A DNA stretch of 6,037 bases from CAYFJO01 sp964343305 (GCA_964343305.1 CAYFJO010000599.1:1-6037), one strand, 5' to 3'; positions 1 to 6,037 are shown, counted from the stretch's first letter. The notes: a model not told the origin generated them from the letters alone. Translations and numbers: made by a program.

Positions 1-991
1 CAATCTTTGCTTCGATTCGTTGTTCGCTCCGAAGCACGGCCACGGCTACGGTATCACCAGCGTATTTCGATCCCAGTGCGTGTTTCAGTTGTGCCTGTCG
101 AACGATTTTCATTCCATCGACTTCGACAATCGTGTCGCCGGCTTTGAGTCCCGCTTCGGCCGCGGGAGATTTTGCGGAGACGGCGGCAATTTTCGCCGAG
201 CTCGAGTAAATGTCTGTGCCCTTTAGCGAAATGCCCAACAGACCCGGCTTCAGATCTTCGCCTCGTTTTAGCTTTTCCAAATGGCGATTGATGTCTTCTA
301 AAGGCACCGCGAATCCAATACCCGAATCGTACCACTCCGCGCCCGCCACTTCGCCTTGGCCTTGCGGGGACATTGGCACCAACACGCCAATGACTCGACC
401 CCGGATGTCGACTAAAGGCCCGCCATAGTTGCTCGGCGAAATCTTACAATCACTTTGAACCGCCTTGCCCCAGATTCGGTGTGTCGCGCTGAGGATTCCA
501 ACCGACATGCTGGGTTGGTTACCGCTGAACGTCTTTCCGATCGCCACCGTCCATTGCCCGACGACAAGATCGCTGCGCGGAACGACTTCGGGGACGACGA
601 ATTTCTCTTCGGTGTTCACTTTCAACAGCACCAACATGCGGCTTTGGTCGCGGGCCACGATTTCGGCGGATGCTCTTTTGCCGCTCGAAAAAGTAACCAA
701 GATCGAAGCCGGCTTTTGTACGAAGTTGAACGCGCTGGAAAGCACGTAGCCGTCTTCTCCGACGACGAGCCCGGTTGTTGGACCCGTGCCCACCAGTAGT
801 CGGCCAACTTTTTCCAAGCCGCCGAATGTCTCGATGCGAACGACCGACGGCGACACCTTGGCCATGGCGGCTTTCAGCGCGCGTTCTTCCTGCTCCTGGA
901 CGTCCTCTTGTGCAACGACACAATCTGGTGCGAAGGACAAGCAAATCAGAAAGGCAACAAACCAACGAAACTTAAGCATGCTAGAAGTCAT
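1..991 (-). CDS. Exported trypsin-like/PDZ protein with no catalytic triad (pseudoprotease), 3' end cut by window edge
   Basis: I translated this frame by hand; it is open from the ATG at 991 to the left edge, giving 330 residues and no stop. Residues 1-27 look like a signal peptide (Arg/Lys near the start, hydrophobic core, VVA-Q cleavage site). Residues about 40-240 follow the S1C (HtrA/DegP) trypsin fold: GEDGYVLSS, ARDQSRMLVLLKV, VGQWTVAIG, SVGILSA, ISPSNYGGPLVD and GIGFAVPLEDI are recognisable in order. A PDZ domain follows (about 248-330, with SPAAEAGLKAGDTIVEVDG). At the three catalytic positions it has Phe88 for His, Met119 for Asp and Tyr189 for Ser, and the usual GNSGG is SNYGG, so hydrolysis is very unlikely. 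The ATG at 991 has AGGA six bases upstream; the in-frame ATG at 979 has no such site. It is the last visible gene of the run, 20 bases after the preceding stop. Likely role: binding or scaffolding in the cell envelope (inference). Confidence 0.9.
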   Translation of the reverse strand, partial: MTSSMLKFRWFVAFLICLSFAPDCVVAQEDVQEQEERALKAAMAKVSPSVVRIETFGGLEKVGRLLVGTGPTTGLVVGEDGYVLSSAFNFVQKPASILVTFSSGKRASAEIVARDQSRMLVLLKVNTEEKFVVPEVVPRSDLVVGQWTVAIGKTFSGNQPSMSVGILSATHRIWGKAVQSDCKISPSNYGGPLVDIRGRVIGVLVPMSPQGQGEVAGAEWYDSGIGFAVPLEDINRHLEKLKRGEDLKPGLLGISLKGTDIYSSSAKIAAVSAKSPAAEAGLKAGDTIVEVDGMKIVRQAQLKHALGSKYAGDTVAVAVLRSEQRIEAKI

Positions 992-997
992 GGAATT

Positions 998-1001
998 TCC
1001 T
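998..1001 (-). promoter_or_regulatory. Ribosome binding site of the distal pseudoprotease gene
   Basis: AGGA on the minus strand sits six bases before the ATG at 991, inside the 20-base gap after the preceding gene's stop. It favours the 991 start over the in-frame ATG at 979. Confidence 0.55.
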
Positions 1002-1011
1002 ATTGGGAGCG

Positions 1012-2019
1012 TCAATCAGCCGGAATCTCGATATCGAGCAATTGCTGCCCGCGTTGAATCGTCAAGCGAACGTCGTCCAGCCGATCGATGTAGCTGATTT
1101 CATCCACGACCAGCTTGCAGGAGGCGGCGATGTGATCGTTGACGAACAAAATCAGGTCGTCCACCTTGAGGCCGGCCTTCGCGGCGGGAGAATCCTGGCG
1201 AACTTTGTCGACAAACGGGGGCGTTTTTTCTAAGACGTCGGGCACCAATGTGATTCCCAATCCGGACAAAGAATGAGCTTCGATGGGCCGCCGTCGGTCA
1301 TCGTCCGCCGTGCGCGGAATCAATTTGCCCGCACGGATGTCGTCAACCGACTGGACGAGCGCCGCAACCGGAATCGAGTAATTCAGCCAGGTGTTGTTCA
1401 TGGCATTGCGAAGTTCTTTGCCCAGAATGCCGGCCAGTTCGCCTCGTCGGTTGGTCAAAGCGCCGCCCGCCGCGCCGGGATTGTTCGTCATTGCATCCAG
1501 GACATAGACCGTGCCACGATACGTGGTTTCGAAAGCTCCGCGACGAGCCGCGAGTTCGGTAACAGCCGAGACGCTGCCGTGCAACACGCTGGACGGTTCG
1601 CTGCCCGTTGCCACACCATACAAATTGCTGAACGCAAGAACTCGATCTCCCGCCTGCAAATCCGCTGCCGCGTCAAGGTTAAAGTGTGGCAGGTCGGTGG
1701 CATCGATTTTTAGCAGGGCAATTTCAATCCGAGGATCGTGCCCCAGGAATTCGGCGTCAAACTTTCGTCCGTCATCCAACGTGACGGTCACAAAGTCGGT
1801 GTCCAACACCGTGCTCCAAGCGGTCAAGATGTGGCCTTCCTCGGAAACGAGGAACCCGCTTTGATACGCCTCTAATCCGCGAACGCCGCCGGCACCATAG
1901 ATCTTGACGATCTTGGGCTGGATCGTTTCGATCACGTCAGCAAAGGTGTCGGCGAACGACAGCGACGCCGAGGCGACCAACATGCAGATGCCAAGGATGA
2001 ATGCGAGGTGTTTTTTCAT
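1012..2019 (-). CDS. Exported trypsin-like/PDZ protein with no catalytic triad (second pseudoprotease)
   Basis: The protein has 335 residues. Residues 1-23 form a clear signal peptide (MKK, long hydrophobic stretch, SFA-D cleavage site). The trypsin fold of the S1C family spans about 25-230: SGFLVSEEGHILTAWST, HDPRIEIALLKID, AGDRVLAFSNLYG, VLHGSVSAVTEL, NNPGAAGGALTNRRGELAGI and NYSIPVAALV occupy the expected positions. A C-terminal PDZ domain covers about 252-335 (DSPAAKAGLKVDDLILFVND). All three catalytic residues are replaced: Ser69 for His, Glu99 for Asp and Ala184 for Ser (GAAGG for GNSGG). The rest of the fold is intact and the frame is undamaged, which suggests a maintained pseudoenzyme rather than a decaying gene. 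The ATG at 2019 overlaps the upstream TGA by one base (TGATG) and has a perfect AAGGAGG seven bases before it; a TTG at 2022 is the alternative start but is too close to that site. Its partner is probably the active protease just upstream (inference). Confidence 0.93.
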   Translation of the reverse strand: MKKHLAFILGICMLVASASLSFADTFADVIETIQPKIVKIYGAGGVRGLEAYQSGFLVSEEGHILTAWSTVLDTDFVTVTLDDGRKFDAEFLGHDPRIEIALLKIDATDLPHFNLDAAADLQAGDRVLAFSNLYGVATGSEPSSVLHGSVSAVTELAARRGAFETTYRGTVYVLDAMTNNPGAAGGALTNRRGELAGILGKELRNAMNNTWLNYSIPVAALVQSVDDIRAGKLIPRTADDDRRRPIEAHSLSGLGITLVPDVLEKTPPFVDKVRQDSPAAKAGLKVDDLILFVNDHIAASCKLVVDEISYIDRLDDVRLTIQRGQQLLDIEIPAD

Positions 2020-3809
2020 CAAGTTCCCTCCTTATCCACAGTCGTGGCAAGGTCGAATTCGTTGAGTTGAATCACGCGGTAAACGTCGTTGCCAAATCGC
2101 ACTTCCATGCGATGCGGCAGACTTCGGCCATCGATGTCGCGGTATTCGCTGAAGTAGATCTCACACGGATCCACATCGAGATCGGGATACATTTCCAAAC
2201 CAACCATGTGTCCCGATTGCTCGTCGAACATGAAACGCGACTCCACCACTTGATGGGTCGCTAGCAAAACGTCCGCCAACGACTCTTGCGTCGGAATCGG
2301 AGCCGTTCCTAAATAGTAAACGTCGCCGAATCGCTTGGGTCCCAAGGTCAGCAGCCGTTTCCAAAGATGCATGGCTACCAACAGCCCTCCGCTGCCGGCT
2401 GGATCGAGTTGGTCGCCGAGATCTTCGTCCAAATCGATTGCGGCCTCTTCGCCGGGAAACGACCCCTTCACCACTTTGTCCGACAAGGTGAATTCAACAT
2501 TCTCTCCGGCAATGGTTTTGCCGGCCAAGCGCCAAGTGCCAATGCACCCGCTGAAATCGCCATGCGCTTGCAAGGCATCCCAAATCCGATCGCGGTTGAG
2601 TTCGTTGAAATAGTAGTTGATGAACCCTTCACGCTTCTTCAGATACTTGGCCACGTGTTTGGGCGCGGCCGGCTTGGGACCTGCTCCGTGAGGACCTGGC
2701 ACCGGAATCGGAACAGGTTTGGGTTTCTCCGGATCGGGAGTCTTAGGCTTCTTGTCCTCTCCATCTGGTTTTGGTGCCGGCTTTGGCATGGGGCGAGGCG
2801 GGCTGATCTTGTTCTTCAATTCGTCCGCGCGATGCACACCAGCCAAGCGAACCATCACATCGCGCCGCTCGCCTTCCTGAATGAAACTCAACGGCACTCG
2901 CCAGCCTTTGGGGAAAATGCCCAGCACGTTCTTGAATCCGTTTGTCGTGCGGATGACCCGACCGCCAAATGAGGCGATTTCGTCACCATAGCGAAGCCCG
3001 CGCCGATAGGCGTCCGACGATTCGACAATGTTGGTGACCACCACTCGGTTTTCGTCGTCCGTCGAAACCGTCGCACCCAAGGTGGCGTGATCGACGAGCC
3101 GGCCGCTGCGCAGATAGCCCATGAAGTTTTTGATTTGATTGATAGAAATCGCGTAGCCCACGCCGACGTTCACACGACCGCGTTTCTCGAACGAGCCGCG
3201 ACCGTTGATGCCGATCAAATTCCCTTCGGCGTTGAACAGCGGCCCGCCGGAATTGCCGGGATTGATCGAGGCATCGGTTTGAATGCAATCGGCGTATTCC
3301 AGCAAAGTCCCCGCTGGATATTGATAGCGATGAACGCCCGAAACAATGCCGTAGGTGACCGTCGGCTGGAAATCCGTGGCCAGCAGAAACGGGTTACCAA
3401 TCGCAAAACACCAATCGCCCGCCCGCATCTTGTCACTGTCGCCAAGTTCCGCGTGCGGGAAATCGTCGCGTCCCAATAACTTGATCATGGCCACGTCCCC
3501 CGTCGGGTCGATGCCTACGATGACCGCGTCGTACAGATTGCCGTCCGGCATACTGCACTTCATGTGGTCGCCCGCTGGTTTGGTGACGTGGAAATTCGAC
3601 AACGCGTAGCCATCCGGTGTGATCACGACGCCGGAACCGCCGCCCCGGCCGCCATTTGCGAACACAGAAATCGCAGCCTTCTTGGCCTTGGCAATGGCAG
3701 CGATGCGGTATTGTTCGGCCTTGAGAACGGAATCGCTCACGTCTTGAGCGACCAGGACTGTTGTACAGCCAAGAACCGTGGCGATAGCCAATGCGACAAG
3801 ACGCGTCAT
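2019..3809 (-). CDS. Exported S1C (HtrA/DegP-like) serine protease with PDZ domain and extra C-terminal domain
   Basis: This 596-residue protein is predicted to cut peptide bonds in the periplasm or envelope. Residues 1-21 are a signal peptide (LVA-Q). The trypsin-like domain spans about 40-235 and has all three catalytic residues in family motifs: His74 in DGYALSNFHV, Asp105 in GIDPTGDVAMIKL and Ser187 in INPGNSGGPLFN. One PDZ domain follows (about 240-322; AYRRGLRYGDEIASFGG). Residues about 337-384 are a flexible Pro/Lys-rich linker. The last 210 or so residues form an additional domain absent from classical DegP/DegQ; its tail (VESRFMFDEQSGHMVGLEM, IYFSEYRDIDGRSLPHRMEV) resembles the LolA-like beta-sheet folds used for lipid or lipoprotein binding, but that assignment is tentative. 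At 596 residues it is longer than typical HtrA proteins (about 450-500) and has one PDZ instead of two. The ATG at 3809 overlaps the upstream stop as ATGA, with AAGGA seven bases before it, so translation is likely coupled. It is the only apparently active protease in the operon. Confidence 0.95.
   Translation of the reverse strand: MTRLVALAIATVLGCTTVLVAQDVSDSVLKAEQYRIAAIAKAKKAAISVFANGGRGGGSGVVITPDGYALSNFHVTKPAGDHMKCSMPDGNLYDAVIVGIDPTGDVAMIKLLGRDDFPHAELGDSDKMRAGDWCFAIGNPFLLATDFQPTVTYGIVSGVHRYQYPAGTLLEYADCIQTDASINPGNSGGPLFNAEGNLIGINGRGSFEKRGRVNVGVGYAISINQIKNFMGYLRSGRLVDHATLGATVSTDDENRVVVTNIVESSDAYRRGLRYGDEIASFGGRVIRTTNGFKNVLGIFPKGWRVPLSFIQEGERRDVMVRLAGVHRADELKNKISPPRPMPKPAPKPDGEDKKPKTPDPEKPKPVPIPVPGPHGAGPKPAAPKHVAKYLKKREGFINYYFNELNRDRIWDALQAHGDFSGCIGTWRLAGKTIAGENVEFTLSDKVVKGSFPGEEAAIDLDEDLGDQLDPAGSGGLLVAMHLWKRLLTLGPKRFGDVYYLGTAPIPTQESLADVLLATHQVVESRFMFDEQSGHMVGLEMYPDLDVDPCEIYFSEYRDIDGRSLPHRMEVRFGNDVYRVIQLNEFDLATTVDKEGT
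2027..2033 (-). promoter_or_regulatory. Strong ribosome binding site of the second pseudoprotease gene
   Basis: AAGGAGG on the minus strand is a full match to the anti-Shine-Dalgarno core, seven bases before the ATG at 2019. It lies inside the 3' end of the upstream protease gene and decides for ATG 2019 over TTG 2022. Confidence 0.75.
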
Positions 3810-5062
3810 TTCGTAATCCTTGCGTTACAGAGATTTAAATGGTCGGCGATATCCAGCCCATCACCAAAATCAACGAGAATGGCCAGTCGTTCTACACCGG
3901 TCAGATCGAGGTTCAGTTCAACTGGCGACGGATCTTCGCCAGTCATGATTCCTTCAAACAGCGGCTTGCGATCGCCCGTGATGACCAGTCTCACGTTGCC
4001 TTGCGGACGCACGGCCGGATCGATTCCGGCCGTCGCCACGAATCGATTGAACTTGCCAGGTAACAGATATTCCAAGCGGGTCTGGCTGTGGATGGCAATT
4101 CCCTTTTCAAACGATGCGACACCGTTCTCTTTGGAAACCGTCAGTTTCTCGCCGCTGAACGATCGATTCATTCGCGGCCGATGCAGCTTCGCCAATGATC
4201 CGGACAGCGCGCCCGTGTCAAAGAAAGGTTTCCAGTCAATTCGGTCCGGTTCGACTTCGCTGAGATAAACGGTGTTGCCAGCCGTGAAATCGATGGCGGT
4301 GATTCGCCGCACGTCCAACGTCGCGCGAACGCCCGCGGTCGTAGCCACTTCGAGTGACGTTTCATCCTTGAGATCCATCGACTTCAAAAACCACTCGCAA
4401 CCGTTGACATCAATGATGCGACAAATCGGATCTCGCAACACTCGCTCGACGGCACGGTAGATCAACCCTTCGACACGAGTGCGCTTCACTGGAATCAAAT
4501 CGCCGTCGTATTGAAAATCAACTTCTTCCGCCGAGATATCACGCAGCACACCTTCCAACGAATTTAAAACCAATTCGGTTTTGAAACCATCATCGGGGTC
4601 GTCTTCGATCGGCACTTTGACTTCCTTGCGGATGACGATCGCATCGCCTGTCCCTTTGGTCTTTTTCATTTCCGACCAGCGCGCGATCAATCCGGGATGC
4701 GTCTCGTGCGATTTGAGTAAGACCGAGTGAATGGACCGCGTGTCGATCGGAATGCTCGCACCGTCGATATCGATTGTGGCGCGGCCTTGGTCGACGGCAA
4801 AGTTCGAACCAAGAAGTTTCGATCCGTCGACGAGGTTGACGCGAATGGTGGTCTTGCCAATCGGCGCCGGTGGAAGCACCTCCGGCTTTGCCAACTCCAG
4901 GTCGCTGACCTTGAGCATTTGGTCCCCCGCGGCGGTCCTCAGCAAAAGCGTGTCATTGCTGAGCCCGATGATTTCGCCTTTTACGAGGTCGCCGCTGAGA
5001 GGTTTGACTTCAACCTGAACTCCTCCCACACTCAGAAGTCCGGCGATGAGAAACTGAAGCAT
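3806..5062 (-). CDS. Exported protein with small beta-repeat units and C-terminal NPCBM-like domain
   Basis: The protein has 418 residues from ATG 5062, or 419 from GTG 5065. The N-terminus (MLQFLIAGLLSVGGVQV) is hydrophobic and signal-peptide-like but lacks basic residues. Four weakly similar units follow, at about 18-60, 72-117, 160-203 and 213-260. Each reads as short beta strands with a pattern like hydrophobic-DG-hydrophobic-G, then an acidic or polar turn, ending in a hydrophobic 'I/V..I/L' strand. They resemble SH3/LSm-type small barrels (inference). Residues about 265-418 match the NPCBM (novel putative carbohydrate-binding module) pattern: YLSEVEPDRIDW, KGIAIHSQTRLEYLLPGKF, FVATAGIDPAV, GNVRLVITGD, VERLAILVDFGDG and a closing DH-N-ARI. 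No catalytic motif is seen. It heads the operon and overlaps the protease gene by four bases, suggesting it helps localise or supply substrate to the protease complex (inference). GTG 5065 is six and ATG 5062 nine bases from AAAGGGA, so the exact start is uncertain. Confidence 0.88.
   Translation of the reverse strand: MLQFLIAGLLSVGGVQVEVKPLSGDLVKGEIIGLSNDTLLLRTAAGDQMLKVSDLELAKPEVLPPAPIGKTTIRVNLVDGSKLLGSNFAVDQGRATIDIDGASIPIDTRSIHSVLLKSHETHPGLIARWSEMKKTKGTGDAIVIRKEVKVPIEDDPDDGFKTELVLNSLEGVLRDISAEEVDFQYDGDLIPVKRTRVEGLIYRAVERVLRDPICRIIDVNGCEWFLKSMDLKDETSLEVATTAGVRATLDVRRITAIDFTAGNTVYLSEVEPDRIDWKPFFDTGALSGSLAKLHRPRMNRSFSGEKLTVSKENGVASFEKGIAIHSQTRLEYLLPGKFNRFVATAGIDPAVRPQGNVRLVITGDRKPLFEGIMTGEDPSPVELNLDLTGVERLAILVDFGDGLDIADHLNLCNARITK
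3817..3821 (-). promoter_or_regulatory. Ribosome binding site of the active protease gene
   Basis: AAGGA on the minus strand lies seven bases before the ATG at 3809, within the last codons of the upstream gene. This fits re-initiation or coupled translation across the ATGA overlap. Confidence 0.6.
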
Positions 5063-5070
5063 CACAGAAT

Positions 5071-5077
5071 TCCCTTT
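5071..5077 (-). promoter_or_regulatory. Ribosome binding site of the NPCBM-like gene
   Basis: AAAGGGA on the minus strand is followed by GTG (5065) and then ATG (5062). Spacing favours GTG slightly and codon preference favours ATG, so it does not settle the start. Confidence 0.45.
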
Positions 5078-5098
5078 GTAAAGTCACCTTACTAAAAC

Positions 5099-5121
5099 GG
5101 GACGGCTCCAAGGACCGTCCC
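5099..5121. repeat. Palindrome GGGACGG...CCGTCCC in the intergenic gap
   Basis: The + strand has GGGACGG (5099-5105) and CCGTCCC (5115-5121), a perfect seven-pair stem with a nine-base loop. With one bulged C the inner TCC and GGA also match, so the whole unit is nearly palindromic over 23 bases. On the minus strand it is followed by GTTTTAG, a short T-run only, so it could be a weak intrinsic terminator for the WD40 gene. Other possibilities are an operator, a 5' mRNA hairpin of the operon starting almost at the predicted transcription start, or one copy of a dispersed palindromic repeat. Confidence 0.6.
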
Positions 5122-5125
5122 ACCT

Positions 5126-5131
5126 ATTATA
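5126..5131 (-). promoter_or_regulatory. Candidate -10 box of the operon promoter
   Basis: A perfect TATAAT lies on the minus strand in an AT-rich island (about 5125-5152) between otherwise GC-rich sequence, about 64 bases upstream of the first operon gene. No good -35 match sits 16-18 bases further upstream (the region reads CGGTTA/GGTTAA), so the promoter call is tentative. A transcript would start near 5118-5120. Confidence 0.4.
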
Positions 5132-5263
5132 ATACATAAATCTTAGATTAACCGCTCCCTGGTGGCTTTGTCGACGCGAATTCGTAAGGAACGCGTAACA
5201 AATCGAACGTCGTCTTGCTTGCGCTCGAATTCTCAAGATCGTTGTTCGTCGCAAGACATTCTA
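5132..5263. other. Intergenic stretch without a recognised gene
   Basis: This is the upstream part of the roughly 200-base gap between the WD40 gene and the operon. It contains short palindromes such as CGAATTCG and an ACGCG/CGCGT pair near 5174-5197, but nothing long enough to name. Short open frames crossing it have no ribosome binding site or recognisable protein features. Confidence 0.5.
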
Positions 5264-6037
5264 TTAGTCCTTTTTAGGTCGGCAATCGCTGGCTTTTTCT
5301 TGTGGACCCTCGCCTTGAGTTGCGCGGCGGAGCAAGGCGACGTCCCAGAGTTCGAGCACGGCGGCCCCTCCTCCCGATAGCAGTCGATTGCCATCCGGCG
5401 AAAAAGCGATCGATGTCCAGCCTGCTCCTTGTGTTTGAAAATCGGCCAATACCTTGCCAGTCGACGCGGCGAGCAAGCGAATGCTGCCGTCGCGGGCCGA
5501 CGAGGCAAGCAGTTTGCCGTCCGGCGAAAAGGCGAGTTCAGCGACGTAGCCGGTGGTCTGCCGCGGAAGTGTTCCGATACGGGCACCGGCCATGAGTTCG
5601 TACAGCACGATCGTATTGCTGAGATGCGTGGCCAGGGTGCGGCCATCGGGAGAAATGGCGAAGGGCCCCCCGAATGTGCCCCGCATTCGCTCGGCGCGTG
5701 GTTCGAGCTCGCACGTTAGCTTACCCGTCTCGGTGTCCCAAATTCGGATCGATTCGCCCATGGCTCCCGCGGTCACGCGACGGCCGTCGTCGCTAAGGGC
5801 GAATCCGCTGATGACGATCGGATGTCCCGGCGGCGCGATCTTGACCGGCACGGCACCGCTGGCGAGATTCCAGACGCGGAGATCGTCTTTGCCCCAAGCG
5901 GCCAGTGTATTTCCGTCGGCAGAGATCGCTACCATGCGGTCTCCGTCGGGCATGGCAAGATCGAACGGAGGCTTTACCCTGGCTTCGTCCCACACGGTTA
6001 CTCGCCGACGCTTGTTGTTCTCCAACGCCCCGTGAAG
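5264..6037 (-). CDS. WD40-repeat beta-propeller protein, C-terminal part (start outside window)
   Basis: The frame is open from the right edge to a TAA at 5264-5266 and gives 257 residues. The TTG at 6025 is internal and has no support as a start, since the frame continues to the edge. At least five WD40-type blades are visible: residues about 31-61 (ISADGNTLAAWGKDDLRVWN), 75-106 (ALSDDGRRVTAG, SIRIWDTETG), 124-156 (FAISPDGRTLATH), 165-200 (LAFSPDGKLLASSARDGSIRL) and 207-238 (IAFSPDGNRLLSGG, LELWD). A partial blade (RVTVWDE) lies at about 12-18. The tail after the last blade is short and polar (QGEGPQEKASDCRPKKD). WD40 propellers are protein-interaction scaffolds. In planctomycetes they often form part of larger proteins with N-terminal kinase or cytochrome-like domains, but that part cannot be seen here. 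The 200-base gap after it suggests it is not in the protease operon. Confidence 0.9.
   Translation of the reverse strand, partial: LHGALENNKRRRVTVWDEARVKPPFDLAMPDGDRMVAISADGNTLAAWGKDDLRVWNLASGAVPVKIAPPGHPIVISGFALSDDGRRVTAGAMGESIRIWDTETGKLTCELEPRAERMRGTFGGPFAISPDGRTLATHLSNTIVLYELMAGARIGTLPRQTTGYVAELAFSPDGKLLASSARDGSIRLLAASTGKVLADFQTQGAGWTSIAFSPDGNRLLSGGGAAVLELWDVALLRRATQGEGPQEKASDCRPKKD

Noticed and set aside
519..965. Minus-strand open frame of 148 codons
   Set aside because: It overlaps the distal pseudoprotease in another frame and is Arg-rich; the pseudoprotease frame has the signal peptide, trypsin-fold motifs and PDZ domain.
1..991. Decayed pseudogene explanation for the distal trypsin-like gene
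   Set aside because: The frame is open throughout the visible 330 codons, with a signal peptide, ribosome binding site and intact PDZ domain; only the catalytic positions are lost.
2367..2972. Open frame of 201 codons on the + strand
   Set aside because: It lies wholly antisense to the protease linker and C-terminal domain, and its composition mirrors the opposite strand.
3564..4268. Open frame of 234 codons on the + strand across the protease/NPCBM gene junction
   Set aside because: It is antisense to two well-supported genes, has a low-complexity Ser/Arg-rich composition typical of a shadow frame, and shows no domain or ribosome binding site.
5162..5380. Small + strand frame starting in the intergenic gap, with a hydrophobic middle
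   Set aside because: There is no ribosome binding site, half of it is antisense to the WD40 gene, and no recognisable feature beyond a short hydrophobic run.
5233..5646. Minus-strand frame of 137 codons overlapping the WD40 gene end
   Set aside because: It is a shifted shadow of the WD40 frame, rich in Arg/Pro/Ser, without domain features.
6023..6025. TTG at 6025 as the start of the WD40 gene
   Set aside because: The frame stays open to the window edge and no purine-rich site precedes this TTG, so the gene most likely begins outside the window.
1..6037. CRISPR arrays, tRNA/rRNA genes, insertion sequences
   Set aside because: No regularly spaced repeats, cloverleaf-like sequence, transposase motifs or terminal inverted repeats were seen on reading both strands.

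Overview
The window reads as a piece of a planctomycete chromosome, most like the Pirellulales group. This is an inference from style, not a database match: moderately high GC, several exported trypsin-like/PDZ proteins in a row, an NPCBM-type C-terminal domain preceded by small beta-barrel-like repeats, and a WD40 beta-propeller gene next door. All five supported genes lie on the minus strand, so the order of transcription runs from high to low coordinates.

At the right edge (6037 to 5264) is the 3' part of a WD40-repeat protein whose start lies outside the window. A non-coding gap of about 200 bases follows (5263 to 5066). It carries a perfect TATAAT hexamer and a strong GGGACGG/CCGTCCC palindrome. 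Next comes a tight four-gene run that looks like one operon: (i) an exported protein with four degenerate small beta-repeat units and a C-terminal NPCBM-like domain (5062 to 3806); (ii) a trypsin-like S1C (HtrA/DegP-type) serine protease with an intact His-Asp-Ser triad, one PDZ domain, a Pro/Lys-rich linker and an extra C-terminal domain (3809 to 2019); (iii) a trypsin-fold/PDZ protein lacking all three catalytic residues (2019 to 1012); (iv) a second trypsin-fold/PDZ protein, also lacking all three, which runs off the left edge (991 to 1). The first two junctions are ATGA and TGATG overlaps and the third is a 20-base gap, each with a purine-rich ribosome binding site, so the genes are probably translated in concert.

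The main point of interest is the composition of this operon: one apparently active HtrA-like protease, two differently decayed but otherwise well-preserved pseudoproteases with PDZ domains, and a putative carbohydrate- or surface-binding partner, all with N-terminal signal sequences. A reasonable model is a hetero-oligomeric envelope protease complex in which the inactive paralogues act as scaffolds, substrate adaptors or regulators. No RNA genes, CRISPR arrays, insertion sequences or phage genes were seen.
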